Shown piece by piece: positions 52,562-60,572 of a DNA stretch of 64,000 nt. The notes under the pieces were generated by a model. That model did no database searches. It was not told where the DNA came from and was given only the letters and a program-made list of their open reading frames with translations. Position numbers and translations under genes: made by a program. Each line of letters opens with the position of its first letter. Within the stretch, counting starts at the first letter, position 1. This DNA is from Flavobacteriales bacterium (GTDB taxonomy: Bacteria > Bacteroidota > Bacteroidia > NS11-12g > UBA9320): contig JACJZV010000003.1 of the NCBI GenBank assembly GCA_020635395.1, positions 248,001 through 312,000 of the forward strand, read 5' to 3'.

Positions 52562-52587
52562 TTGAGATTTGAGTATTGAGATTTGAG
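52562..52587 (+). repeat. Short direct repeat TTGAGATTTGAG
   Basis: Two copies (52562-52573 and 52576-52587) in an intergenic stretch of GAGA/TTGA-type simple sequence. Behind it is the palindrome GATCAACATTGATC (52603-52616). No function is assigned. Confidence 0.45.
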
Positions 52588-52647
52588 ATATTAGTAATGA
52601 GAGATCAACATTGATCTATGTAAAAAATAAAGATATGGTTAGATAAC

Positions 52648-52710
52648 GTAAGATTTTTTGTAAGGCTTCTTTGACAGAAGCTAGGAAATAACCTACATCA
52701 AAAGTCTTAC
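52648..52710 (+). ncRNA. Candidate three-way-junction RNA in the leader of the winged-helix gene
   Basis: An outer stem of 11 pairs (52648-52658 with 52700-52710, one G-U) closes two inner hairpins: GCTTCT-TTGAC-AGAAGC (52665-52681) and TAGG-AAATAA-CCTA (52682-52695). It ends 34 bases before the ATG at 52745. The closed three-way design is typical of regulatory leaders, but no riboswitch family was recognised. A small mobile repeat with inverted ends would look similar. Confidence 0.45.
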
Positions 52711-52744
52711 ATCTCCATTCTACTATCTAACATCTAAAAAAGTA

Positions 52745-53035
52745 ATGATAGAAAAGATAAATAAAGCGTTTGAAAGTAGGGTTCGGTTGGGCATTATGAG
52801 TGTGCTGCTTGTAAACGATTGGATGAATTTTAACAGCCTAAAAGAACTACTTGAAGTGACTGACGGCAATCTTTCGAGCCACATCACCGCTTTAGAAAAA
52901 CTTGACTATGTGGAGGTTAGAAAAGAATTTATAGGCAAACGTCCCAAAACAAGCTATCGAGTAACACAATTTGGAAGAAAAGCATTTCAGGAACATTTGA
53001 ATGCCCTTGAACAATTGATAAACCGGACGACTTAA
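52745..53035 (+). CDS. Winged-helix transcriptional regulator (HTH_34-like)
   Basis: 96 residues that are entirely a winged-helix DNA-binding domain: ESRVRLGIMSVLLVNDWMNF, LLEVTDGNLSSHITALEKLD (recognition helix) and the wing KRPKTSYRVTQFGRKAF. It matches the short MarR/PadR-like type common in Bacteroidota. It heads a run of five membrane-protein genes, which it probably controls. The upstream leader has a structured candidate RNA. Confidence 0.85.
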   Translation: MIEKINKAFESRVRLGIMSVLLVNDWMNFNSLKELLEVTDGNLSSHITALEKLDYVEVRKEFIGKRPKTSYRVTQFGRKAFQEHLNALEQLINRTT

Positions 53036-53079
53036 TTTTTTTTTGAATTTAAACTTTGAATTGCAAAGTACTTTACAAT

Positions 53080-53544
53080 ATGAAAGCAATAAGAATATTA
53101 ACCGTAATAATTCAACTCGGACTGCTCATTGCAGGGTTGACGGGTTTCTTCGTCCCACAAGGAATGGATTTGTTGACAAACTCTTTTTTTATAAAAATTC
53201 CAGTTCTGGCCGATTGGCTGCCATTTGTAAAACAAGGTGTATCAGTGGTAGATAATCAATACCCATTTATTTGGTACGGCACAGATTGGATGGTTTTTGC
53301 CCATATACTATTAGCCATTCTTTACATTGGGCTATACAACGACCCAATAAAAAATGAATGGTTGGCAACTTTTGGCCTCATAAGCTCGGCTGCCGTTTTT
53401 CCATTGGCGTTCATCATGGGTTCCGTTCGGCACATTCCCTTTGTTTGGCAATTGTTCGACTGTTCGTTTGGCCTTATAGCGGGGATACTTTTTGTCTTTA
53501 TTAAGTTGAATACTAATAAGTTGAAAAATGCAAACAATAACTGA
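53080..53544 (+). CDS. Hypothetical four-helix membrane protein
   Basis: 154 residues from the ATG at 53080 (MKAIRIL); a start at 53056 would add an unrelated octapeptide. Four membrane helices are visible (IQLGLLIAGLTGFFVPQ, MVFAHILLAILYIGLY, FGLISSAAVFPLAFIMG, CSFGLIAGILFVFIKL). The family is unknown. It overlaps the next gene by 17 bases, in the winged-helix-led operon. Confidence 0.65.
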   Translation: MKAIRILTVIIQLGLLIAGLTGFFVPQGMDLLTNSFFIKIPVLADWLPFVKQGVSVVDNQYPFIWYGTDWMVFAHILLAILYIGLYNDPIKNEWLATFGLISSAAVFPLAFIMGSVRHIPFVWQLFDCSFGLIAGILFVFIKLNTNKLKNANNN

Positions 53545-53974
53545 AATATTAACCGACGGTTTCAAGATAATAACTGGTATCGGGTGGGTTTTGATAATCC
53601 TTTTTATGTTCTCGCTACCTGCACTGACTGTTTACAGTATTTTAAGAGCATGGTTTTCTAACATCCGATTTTCGAAACAAGCTTCTTTATCAATTGCAAA
53701 ATACAACCTCACTATTGTTCCTATTGCAATTCATTTAATTTTTCTGGTTGGCATTTTTTATTTTGATATTAATCACTCTATAGAGATTCCCACTTTTAAG
53801 CTATTGGTAAGTATTTCCTTTTTTGGTTTATTAATCGAATCGTTTATTCAAACACCTTTCAAAGAAAAAACCGTATTACAGAAATGCCTTCAGATACTCA
53901 TTTTGATGTTACCGACAGTTGACTTTATCTGCTTTTTAACACAAATAACCTGGTATTTCGGAATGAATTTTTAA
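53528..53974 (+). CDS. Hypothetical membrane protein
   Basis: 148 residues, with four hydrophobic helices: WVLIILFMFSLPALTVYSIL, PIAIHLIFLVGIFYFD, FKLLVSISFFGLLIESFI and LQILILMLPTVDFICFL. It has no conserved catalytic motif. It overlaps the previous gene and lies 12 bases before the DUF4173 gene, so it is part of the same operon. Function unknown. Confidence 0.6.
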   Translation: MQTITEILTDGFKIITGIGWVLIILFMFSLPALTVYSILRAWFSNIRFSKQASLSIAKYNLTIVPIAIHLIFLVGIFYFDINHSIEIPTFKLLVSISFFGLLIESFIQTPFKEKTVLQKCLQILILMLPTVDFICFLTQITWYFGMNF

Positions 53975-53986
53975 CATATATACAAT

Positions 53987-55381
53987 ATGAAAACACAACC
54001 CAAAATATTAATTATCAGTACATTAACCCTCATTTTTGTGTTATGCTTTTTTCAAACGGATGGGTTTGGGCTTAACGTCTTTGCGGCCTCACTCTTTTTT
54101 GCCTTTGCCGGATGGATGTATGCCCAAAACCTTCAACAAAAAATTGTCCTTATCGGTTTAATGGTTGCCGGAGCCGGAGTATTTTTAAACGGTTTTGGTT
54201 GGTCGTTTTTTACCACCATTGTGGCCTTTTTTGTTGCCGCCATCGGCCTTGTCTTACCACAATTTGAGCCTTTTTCTGCCTTTTTTATGGGTTTTTTAAA
54301 CCTTCTCCTCTCCCCTTTTCTAACAATTATAGAAATTTTAAAAAGTCTAAACAAAAGCAACTCGACCGCCCCCAAAAGAGCAATTGCCGTAGTAATTCCT
54401 CTCTTTTTGCTCTTGATTTTTGGAGGCTTTTATTATCAAAGTTCGCCCACCTTTCGCAGTTTGGTCGGCACGTTGCATTGGGCCGATTTTCCAGAATTTG
54501 CTGCAATAACCATTTTAGGAATATTGATATCCGGTACATTTATTCTAGCCTTTGTACCCGCTTTTGTCCAAAAACTCTTCGTAACACTTTTTATCAGAAA
54601 ATCAAAACAAATAGATCAGTTTGTCAATAGCCCAAATACTTCCACGGGGTGGTTGATTGGCATTTGGGGACTCAATTTATTGCTTTTGGTGGTAGTGGCC
54701 TCCGATATTTTTTACCGACTAAAAGGTGAGTTGCCCCAAAATTTGAGTCATTGGCAATATTTGCATCAGGGCATATACTCTTCCATAGTGAGTGTGGTTT
54801 TTGCCGGGGTATTAAGTGTGCTGACAGGCAGCTACGCCCAAACACAAAACCGAAAAAAGCAGCTCACCGCCAACCATATTTTTATTGCTCTTAATGTTGT
54901 TTTTGTGTTCTTAAACGTGTTGCGAAACCACGACTACATCTTTCACTACGGACTTACAGAAAAACGAATCGTTATCTATTTCTATCTCGCCCTGTGCTTT
55001 GTCGGTTTAATGCTAACTGTCTATACCATTTTGCAAAAAAAATCCATTTTAAGCCTATATAAACTTTGTACATTTTCAGTAGCTATTGCACTCATTTTGA
55101 GTTCATTACCGAACTGGTCGAATATCATTACCCGATACAATCTTACGCATATTCCAAAACAAGAAAACCGCATCGACTATTGGTATTTGATTGGTTTGGG
55201 GCCAAACAATGCACATTTATTATATCCTCATTTGTCTCAAATGACTGATAACGAATCGGAATACTTCCAGAGGCAAGGTATGTATATATACACGAATGAT
55301 TCTGAGGATTTCCGGTCATTTAACTTGGCAGATTATTGGGCAAATAAATCATTCACTCAACAATTCGCCACGGCGAAGTAA
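53987..55381 (+). CDS. DUF4173-like polytopic membrane protein
   Basis: 464 residues with 10 or more membrane helices. The YGLTEKRIVIYFYLALCFVG stretch (about 325-345) and the following VYTILQKKSIL region match the DUF4173/DUF4153 type. The C-terminal part (IDYWYLIGLGPNNAHLLYPHL) lies outside the membrane. The role of these proteins is unknown; they are often linked to small winged-helix regulators. It is the largest gene of this operon. Confidence 0.72.
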   Translation: MKTQPKILIISTLTLIFVLCFFQTDGFGLNVFAASLFFAFAGWMYAQNLQQKIVLIGLMVAGAGVFLNGFGWSFFTTIVAFFVAAIGLVLPQFEPFSAFFMGFLNLLLSPFLTIIEILKSLNKSNSTAPKRAIAVVIPLFLLLIFGGFYYQSSPTFRSLVGTLHWADFPEFAAITILGILISGTFILAFVPAFVQKLFVTLFIRKSKQIDQFVNSPNTSTGWLIGIWGLNLLLLVVVASDIFYRLKGELPQNLSHWQYLHQGIYSSIVSVVFAGVLSVLTGSYAQTQNRKKQLTANHIFIALNVVFVFLNVLRNHDYIFHYGLTEKRIVIYFYLALCFVGLMLTVYTILQKKSILSLYKLCTFSVAIALILSSLPNWSNIITRYNLTHIPKQENRIDYWYLIGLGPNNAHLLYPHLSQMTDNESEYFQRQGMYIYTNDSEDFRSFNLADYWANKSFTQQFATAK

Positions 55382-55400
55382 ACATCAATAAACACGAAAA

Positions 55401-56132
55401 ATGAAAACATCACTTTCAAAAATTTATCTGTATTTAGGCATTTTTGCCATTGCCATGGGGCTGTTAGAAACGGCTGTAGTGGTGTATCTCCGAGAACTTT
55501 GTTTTCCCGAAGGCTTTGATTTTCCATTAAAACCAATAGGTAGAAACTTGGCTGCCGTTGAGCTTTGGCGTGAGGTGGCCACCATTGTTATGCTGATTGG
55601 TGTGGGCTATTTGGCTGGTCACAACAAAAACACCCGATTTGGTTGGTTTTTATATGCCTTTGCCCTGTGGGACATTTTTTATTACGTTTTTCTAAAACTT
55701 TTCCTTGGTTGGCCTGCATCGGTTGCCACGTGGGATGTGTTGTTTCTAATTCCAGTAATTTGGGTTGGCCCCGTTTGGGCTCCTGTTCTTCTTTCTTTGA
55801 TAATGATTGGTTTTACAGTAGTTTTAAACCAAATGAACCGGCAATACAACGTCGCCATTGGTCGTTTAAACTGGTTGCTGCTCATAGTGGGTTCGGTAGT
55901 TTGTATCGTCAGTTTTTGTGTGGACTACGTGCAATTCTCGGCAGCGGTTATTCCTGATTTTGTCTGGACCGATTTGTTTGACATCAGCAAAAATATGGGA
56001 TTAAAATACGTTCCGCATAGTTTCCCATACTGGATTTTCCTTTCCGGTTTGGCATTCATTATCAGCGGAATAGGTCGTTATTATTGGCAAAATAGAAGAG
56101 ACACGATGCTTCGTATCACTCAATTGTTTTAA
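55401..56132 (+). CDS. Conserved Bacteroidota membrane protein of unknown function
   Basis: 243 residues with seven or so membrane helices. The recurrent segment ALWDIFYYVFLKLFLGWPAS, followed by WDVLFLIPVIWVGPVWAPVL, is conserved in related uncharacterised proteins. No substrate or enzymatic motif. It lies between the DUF4173 and DUF1361 genes with 19 and 2 bases of spacing, so it is co-transcribed. Confidence 0.65.
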   Translation: MKTSLSKIYLYLGIFAIAMGLLETAVVVYLRELCFPEGFDFPLKPIGRNLAAVELWREVATIVMLIGVGYLAGHNKNTRFGWFLYAFALWDIFYYVFLKLFLGWPASVATWDVLFLIPVIWVGPVWAPVLLSLIMIGFTVVLNQMNRQYNVAIGRLNWLLLIVGSVVCIVSFCVDYVQFSAAVIPDFVWTDLFDISKNMGLKYVPHSFPYWIFLSGLAFIISGIGRYYWQNRRDTMLRITQLF

Positions 56133-56134
56133 AA

Positions 56135-56758
56135 ATGAAAAAATACAAATCTCTTTTTCTGCTATCCGGTTTTTGCATTATTCTCGTTGCATTTCGGGTA
56201 ATTTGGCAACAACATTTTATATTTAGTTTTTTGTTTTGGAATCTCTTTTTGGCCTGGTTGCCCCTACTTTTTCTGAATAATTTATCCAATGAAAAATGGA
56301 GCCTTAAAAACCTGATTTTGATAGGTTTAACCCTTGTTTTCTTGCCCAATTCGGCCTATTTAATTACAGATATGGTTCATTTGCGACATAGTTTACACTC
56401 CCCCACATTTTGGTATGATTTGGTCATGCTCTTCTCCTTCTCGCTGGCAGGCTGTCTTATCAACTTTATAGTTATAAATCGATTGAAACTATTTCTGGCG
56501 AATTTCCCATCAAGAAACATACAGATTTTGGCACTTTCGGCAATCTATTTGTCTGTAGGGTATGGCATATATTTGGGTCGGGTAGAGCGATACAACAGTT
56601 GGGATGCACTGCTACATCCATTAGCCTTTTGTTCGGATATGATACACCTTATTTTTAGTCAAGATGCCTTTTACATTATCGGTTTTACGACACTTTTTGC
56701 CATCTTTATTGCCGTTTTGGATTATGTTTTTCATTCAATTTCGGCCAATAATGAATAA
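56135..56758 (+). CDS. DUF1361 domain-containing membrane protein
   Basis: 207 residues with about six membrane helices. DUF1361 features are FLFWNLFLAWLPLLFLNNL, LPNSAYLITDMVHLRH, WYDLVMLFSFSLAG and the GIYLGRVERYNSWD block. Function unknown. Its stop codon overlaps a dgkA-like ATG at 56751 (ATGAATAA), a likely remnant of the original start of the next gene. Confidence 0.85.
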   Translation: MKKYKSLFLLSGFCIILVAFRVIWQQHFIFSFLFWNLFLAWLPLLFLNNLSNEKWSLKNLILIGLTLVFLPNSAYLITDMVHLRHSLHSPTFWYDLVMLFSFSLAGCLINFIVINRLKLFLANFPSRNIQILALSAIYLSVGYGIYLGRVERYNSWDALLHPLAFCSDMIHLIFSQDAFYIIGFTTLFAIFIAVLDYVFHSISANNE

Positions 56759-56771
56759 GTTTTTAAAAAAG
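56751..56771 (+). repeat. Duplicate of the dgkA 5' end (left copy)
   Basis: ATGAATAAGTTTTTAAAAAAG here matches the first bases of dgkA at 57031 (ATGAACAAGTTTTTAAAAAG) with one substitution and one extra A. It overlaps the DUF1361 stop. The two copies bracket the dispersed repeat between them. Confidence 0.6.
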
Positions 56772-57016
56772 CTCCGTAACCTCAGTGAATCCCTCCGTGT
56801 TCGCCGCAGCGAATTGTGGTTGGAAAATAGAGTAACCACAGAGTACACAAAGGATGCACAAAGAACACAGAGAACGTTCATTTAGCTGCGGCGAAAACAA
56901 AGAAAACTCCGTGGCCTCTGTGAAAAAAAACTCAGTGTCTTTGTGGTTAAAAACGATTAACCATTGAGAACACAGAGATTTTTAACAGAGAATACAGAGG
57001 AAAATTTACATTTCAT
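56772..57016. repeat. Dispersed CACAGAG-type repeat element
   Basis: Several imperfect units of ACCACAGAGTACACAAAGG and of the complementary type CTCCGTGGCCTCTGTG. An 11-base inverted repeat TTCGCCGCAGC (56800-56810) / GCTGCGGCGAA (56885-56895) encloses the left cluster. Similar CACAGAG/CTCTGTG repeats are widespread in intergenic DNA of unrelated bacteria (general knowledge). The element has no coding capacity; the small frame through it yields low-complexity TKDAQRTQRT. Confidence 0.7.
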
Positions 57017-57030
57017 TTATCTTTACACGA

Positions 57031-57375
57031 ATGAACAAGTTTTTAAAAAGTTTACCCATAGCATTTTCGGGCATCGTTGCAGCTTTTAAATCAGAATTAA
57101 GCCTAAAAATTCAATTGGTTTTTGCAGTGGTTGCTATTTTTTGCGGGTTTTATTTAAACATCACCCGAATGGAATGGTTGGTATTGGTTTTAACCATTTC
57201 ATTAGTAATAGCCGCCGAAATGCTCAACACCGCCATTGAAAAAACACTCGATTTGTTGCACCCTCAACAAAGCCCAAAAGTAAAATTTATTAAAGACGTA
57301 GCCGCCGGAGCCGTTTTGATTTTGGCATTGGCATCGGTGGTGGTTGGTATTCTTATTTTTTGGGGTTATATCTAA
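57031..57375 (+). CDS. dgkA: Diacylglycerol kinase (DgkA, integral membrane type)
   Basis: 114 residues with three membrane helices and the DgkA signature VIAAEMLNTAIEKTLDLL (about 62-79). It should phosphorylate diacylglycerol or undecaprenol in the inner membrane. The gene now starts after a dispersed repeat. A near-copy of its first 20 bases lies at 56751, overlapping the DUF1361 stop, so the gene may once have been translationally coupled. TATCTTTA (57018-57025) is a weak new -7 box. Confidence 0.92.
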   Translation: MNKFLKSLPIAFSGIVAAFKSELSLKIQLVFAVVAIFCGFYLNITRMEWLVLVLTISLVIAAEMLNTAIEKTLDLLHPQQSPKVKFIKDVAAGAVLILALASVVVGILIFWGYI

Positions 57376-57531
57376 AGCCACTGTTTACTATGGGTAGATT
57401 GCTTTGATATAGCAAAAATCTTATGTATTTCCTTCAGGCTTTTGGTCAACTTACATTTGTTGCAGCAAACCCTCCCAAATTGAAAAAGGAACAAGAAATA
57501 TTACCAATTAGGAATCAGGTTTAAGTGACCA

Positions 57532-57539
57532 TAAATTTG
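57532..57539 (+). promoter_or_regulatory. -7 promoter element of the gene at 57557
   Basis: TAAATTTG, a perfect TAnnTTTG match, 17 bases before the ATG. No TTG at -33. Confidence 0.45.
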
Positions 57540-57556
57540 TAATTAAAAAAAACAAG

Positions 57557-58036
57557 ATGAATAATTACATCGGCATTAGCAATGGAAATCGAGGATATTT
57601 CCCTGCTAAAATTAAGAAGATTGGAAACTACCAAGTTCTTGTAGAAATATTTAAAACCAAAGAAGAACGAGTTTTTGACATACATAGATGCCATTTTCCC
57701 TGGTTATCCTCTGACTTATTTGAATCTTGCGGATTTATTCCTGTTGAAGGTTCAATGGAGTTGCTTTTTATTAAGAATGATGTATTAATTAAATTGGCGG
57801 TATTACCATCGTTTGAAAAGGATGAGGATGTTAGGCCTGAAGAAGTGGGTATAAAGATACTTTATAGCCAATTTTTAACCGAATTTGAGAATAAACTAAA
57901 TATGATTACTTCAAAATCGGATATAAAAGGGTGGATAACTAAAATTCCAACATTTTTCAAAGAGCTACGTGAACACGGAATCGACGTAGACGAAGAAGAA
58001 GTGATGAGGAAATATTGTGAACGGCAAATCTACTAA
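57557..58036 (+). CDS. Hypothetical protein
   Basis: 159 residues, soluble, no signal peptide. The first 60 residues form short strands (GYFPAKIKKIGNYQVLVEIF), the rest is helical and acidic (LREHGIDVDEEEVMRKYCE). No domain was recognised. It has its own promoter box and no operon partner. Confidence 0.6.
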   Translation: MNNYIGISNGNRGYFPAKIKKIGNYQVLVEIFKTKEERVFDIHRCHFPWLSSDLFESCGFIPVEGSMELLFIKNDVLIKLAVLPSFEKDEDVRPEEVGIKILYSQFLTEFENKLNMITSKSDIKGWITKIPTFFKELREHGIDVDEEEVMRKYCERQIY

Positions 58037-58400
58037 CATTGAATGACTTAGAAATTATTGTCTCCTTTCTTTTGTCTTAACACAAAAGAAACAAAAAGTC
58101 AAGGCTCTGATTGGCTTTTTGAATTTCATATTGAATTTTTCTAAAATGTCGGCGATCTCGCTCGCCCACTCGCGAGCTTCCTCCATTTTTACGAAAAATT
58201 CTACTATTCCATTCAAACACTAATCAAGGCCACCTGCTTCGCATCATCGAATTAAAAATTAAGATACGAAGAAAATGATAGACCTTATGATTATTCGCAT
58301 TTTCAAGGTGTTTGGTGGGGAAAAAAGAATTCCGTAGGGGTAAATGGGTATTATTTGAAAATACAATAATGGTTGAGGCACATTGTATTGTGTTCTACCA
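58037..58400. other. Non-coding region with a dispersed hairpin
   Basis: About 360 bases. A 10-base-pair hairpin TTTCTTTTGT-CTTAAC-ACAAAAGAAA (58066-58091) is followed by ACAAAAAGTCAAGGCTCTGA. Further right is GC-rich text around TCGGCGATCTCGCTCGCC and CTCGCGAG. No gene was recognised. Confidence 0.55.
58066..58091. repeat. Hairpin repeat TTTCTTTTGT...ACAAAAGAAA
   Basis: A perfect 10-base-pair inverted repeat with a 6-base loop. Sequences of this type recur between genes in many Bacteroidota (general knowledge). No T tract follows, so it is not a clear terminator. Confidence 0.5.
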
Positions 58401-59963
58401 TTACCGTTTTATTATTTCAACCTCCACCCTCCTGTTTTTTGCCTGTCCTTCGGGAGTATCGTTGCTGGCAATTGGTTCGGTGTCGGCATAGCCTTTTATG
58501 CGGAGTCGGTCGGCGGCGATGCCCTGCATTATCAAAAACTGTTTTACCGATTTTGCTCTGTTGTATGACAGTTCCAAATTATGGTCATAACCTCCGGTGT
58601 TGCTGGTGTGGCCAGCAATTTCAATTCGCATAGTTGGATATTGAATAAGCATATTTTTTAGCTTTACCAAAGCAGGCATCGACTGAGGCAACAGTTGAAA
58701 TTCATCATTTTCGAAATAAATATTTTCCAGCACAAACTTATCTCCGGCCAGGGGTTCATCCTGAAGCAAAGAAGAAAGTGTGTCGTAAATAACCAAAGGT
58801 TTGGGTGCGGGCTTCTCATTCAAATTGCATGTACACTCGGTGGAGTCGCTAATGGGAAGAAGCACCAAATCATCCATGATGTAGTATGCCTCGTGCTGAT
58901 AGCCTTTTACCGGAGTGAGCGATATATCACGTAGATGTTTGAAACTGCCGATGGTTAAATATTTTTCACCACCTTGAGCTTTGTACTGACATTGCAGCAA
59001 CATCCACTTTGACTTGTATGGTAAATAGCTTTCGTTGAGCAGCAAGTTTGGCTGTTTATCAATGACTTCGTTAATGCTTTTAATTGGTTTTTTGCTAAAG
59101 TGAATGCCCAAGCCATTGCTGGTTAAAGCACATTGATTGGCGAGTTTTACATATAAAGAAAAGCAATAAACACTATCTTTCTTCAGAGGTTTCACTAATC
59201 TGTTTTGCAAATATTCAATATCCCGCACAAGGCTATACACCCTAAATCCAACGCAACCCGTGCCGCTTTTACAGTCTTCCGAATAGAAAAAATCAGGCGT
59301 GGGCGATGCCGGTTTCCAGGCAGTTACTTCATTTTCAATAGAGGCTCTGCTTTCGGCCAAAAGCGGGTGTTTTTCAAACATGGCGTTGTCCACCAAATTG
59401 CCCTCCACATTTGGCCAATTGGCTGCTTCGCGAAGCAAATGTGGGCTGCTCAATCGTTCCTCTTCGTCAAAATAATAGGCCATTTCTTTCTCGCTTCGCA
59501 GGTTTACATATTCGGTAACAATTTTTGGTTGGGCAAATCGGTCGAGATGCTCAAAAACCAGTAGCTTACCATATTGCTCTTTCACGTCATACGCCGAATT
59601 ACCTTCCATCAAATAAAAAATTCGTTGAGCTTCTTTTCTGTATATCTGGTCGTTTCTATACCATAAAGATAAAATGTGGTCGCCCAAGGTGTCATAATAT
59701 TTAACCTCGCCATTTAGCACACTGGCCTTTTGGCGTAAATCGAGGGTGTAATTGGCCTCTTTAATTAACTTGCCGGATTTGGTAAAAAATTCCCAATGCC
59801 CTGTGGGTATCATTGTGGTATCTTTCAATAGAAATTCGGTGGTTTCCACCATTACATAAAATGAGCCTTTGCCCGAGTTTACAAGGGTATCAAAATATAG
59901 CGTATCCTGCGAAAAACCGAGTTTGGGCAGATAAATAAGAGCAAAAAGGAGCAAGTGTTTCAA
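58401..59963 (-). CDS. OmpA-family outer-membrane protein
   Basis: 520 residues with a signal peptide (MKHLLLFALIYLPKLGFSQ). The first 180 residues hold YwqK-like repeats of the type GKLIKEANYTL. The middle is a carbohydrate-binding-like beta-sandwich (about 180-390, FYSEDCKSGTGCVGFRVY). The last 110 residues form the OmpA peptidoglycan-binding domain (RIEIAGHTSNTGGYDHN, LSYNRAKSVKQFLI, NRRVEVEI). It probably links the outer membrane to the cell wall. The start is a TTG; no ATG fits. Confidence 0.85.
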   Translation of the reverse strand: MKHLLLFALIYLPKLGFSQDTLYFDTLVNSGKGSFYVMVETTEFLLKDTTMIPTGHWEFFTKSGKLIKEANYTLDLRQKASVLNGEVKYYDTLGDHILSLWYRNDQIYRKEAQRIFYLMEGNSAYDVKEQYGKLLVFEHLDRFAQPKIVTEYVNLRSEKEMAYYFDEEERLSSPHLLREAANWPNVEGNLVDNAMFEKHPLLAESRASIENEVTAWKPASPTPDFFYSEDCKSGTGCVGFRVYSLVRDIEYLQNRLVKPLKKDSVYCFSLYVKLANQCALTSNGLGIHFSKKPIKSINEVIDKQPNLLLNESYLPYKSKWMLLQCQYKAQGGEKYLTIGSFKHLRDISLTPVKGYQHEAYYIMDDLVLLPISDSTECTCNLNEKPAPKPLVIYDTLSSLLQDEPLAGDKFVLENIYFENDEFQLLPQSMPALVKLKNMLIQYPTMRIEIAGHTSNTGGYDHNLELSYNRAKSVKQFLIMQGIAADRLRIKGYADTEPIASNDTPEGQAKNRRVEVEIIKR

Positions 59964-60012
59964 CTGTTTTTCGGCTTTATATATTTTTTATGCAAGAGGT
60001 AACCCTCGTGCG

Positions 60013-60483
60013 TTATTCATTTTTATTTTTCAAATATTCAATAAAATTGTCATTACATCGCATCAACATTTCGTAAACTTCTTCAAAACCATTCATTCCG
60101 CCATAGTACGGGTCTGGCACATCTCCTCCCCTTCCTATATCGTCAAACTCCCTCATTTTTAATACAGTAGCTTTGGCCGTATCATTTTTCAACCTTAGCA
60201 CATCGTGCAAATTCGATTCATCCATCACCACTATAAAATCGAACCTTTCAAAATCTTCTTTTACAAATTTTCTGGCTCTGCTCGGAAGATAAACGCCATG
60301 TTTTTCGGCAGTTTGAATCATCCTTTTATCGGGTCTTTCCCCCACATGATATCCGGCGGTTCCCGCAGAATCGACATAAAAATCGGCTGCCAACCCTTTT
60401 TCATTAATCAAGTGTAAAAAAGCCCCTTCGGCCATCGGCGACCTGCAAATATTGCCAAGACAAACAAACAAAATGCTTTTCAT
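60013..60483 (-). CDS. Low-molecular-weight protein-tyrosine phosphatase
   Basis: 156 residues. The active-site loop CLGNICRS (Cys8, Arg14, the CX5R motif) lies at the N-terminus, and the general-acid loop VPDPYYGG near residue 125. The body matches the LMW-PTP fold (ADFYVDSAGTAGYHVG). It removes phosphate from protein tyrosines or free phosphate esters in the cytosol. It lies 50 bases upstream of the OmpA-family gene on the same strand. Confidence 0.92.
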   Translation of the reverse strand: MKSILFVCLGNICRSPMAEGAFLHLINEKGLAADFYVDSAGTAGYHVGERPDKRMIQTAEKHGVYLPSRARKFVKEDFERFDFIVVMDESNLHDVLRLKNDTAKATVLKMREFDDIGRGGDVPDPYYGGMNGFEEVYEMLMRCNDNFIEYLKNKNE

Positions 60484-60560
60484 GCCTCAAGTATAGTTTA
60501 TTTATGTGATGAGATTATATCCAAATGTTTTAACCAGATTCATAAAATGCACGTATTCTG

Positions 60561-60568
60561 TATTTTTG
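60561..60568 (+). promoter_or_regulatory. -7 promoter element of the cyclophilin gene
   Basis: TATTTTTG, a perfect TAnnTTTG match, 4 bases before the ATG at 60573. No TTG at -33. Confidence 0.5.
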
Positions 60569-60572
60569 TTCT

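Noticed and set aside
56772..57016. A CRISPR array formed by the CACAGAG repeats
   Set aside because: The units are irregular in length and sequence, occur in both orientations and have no unique spacers of constant size. No cas gene is nearby.
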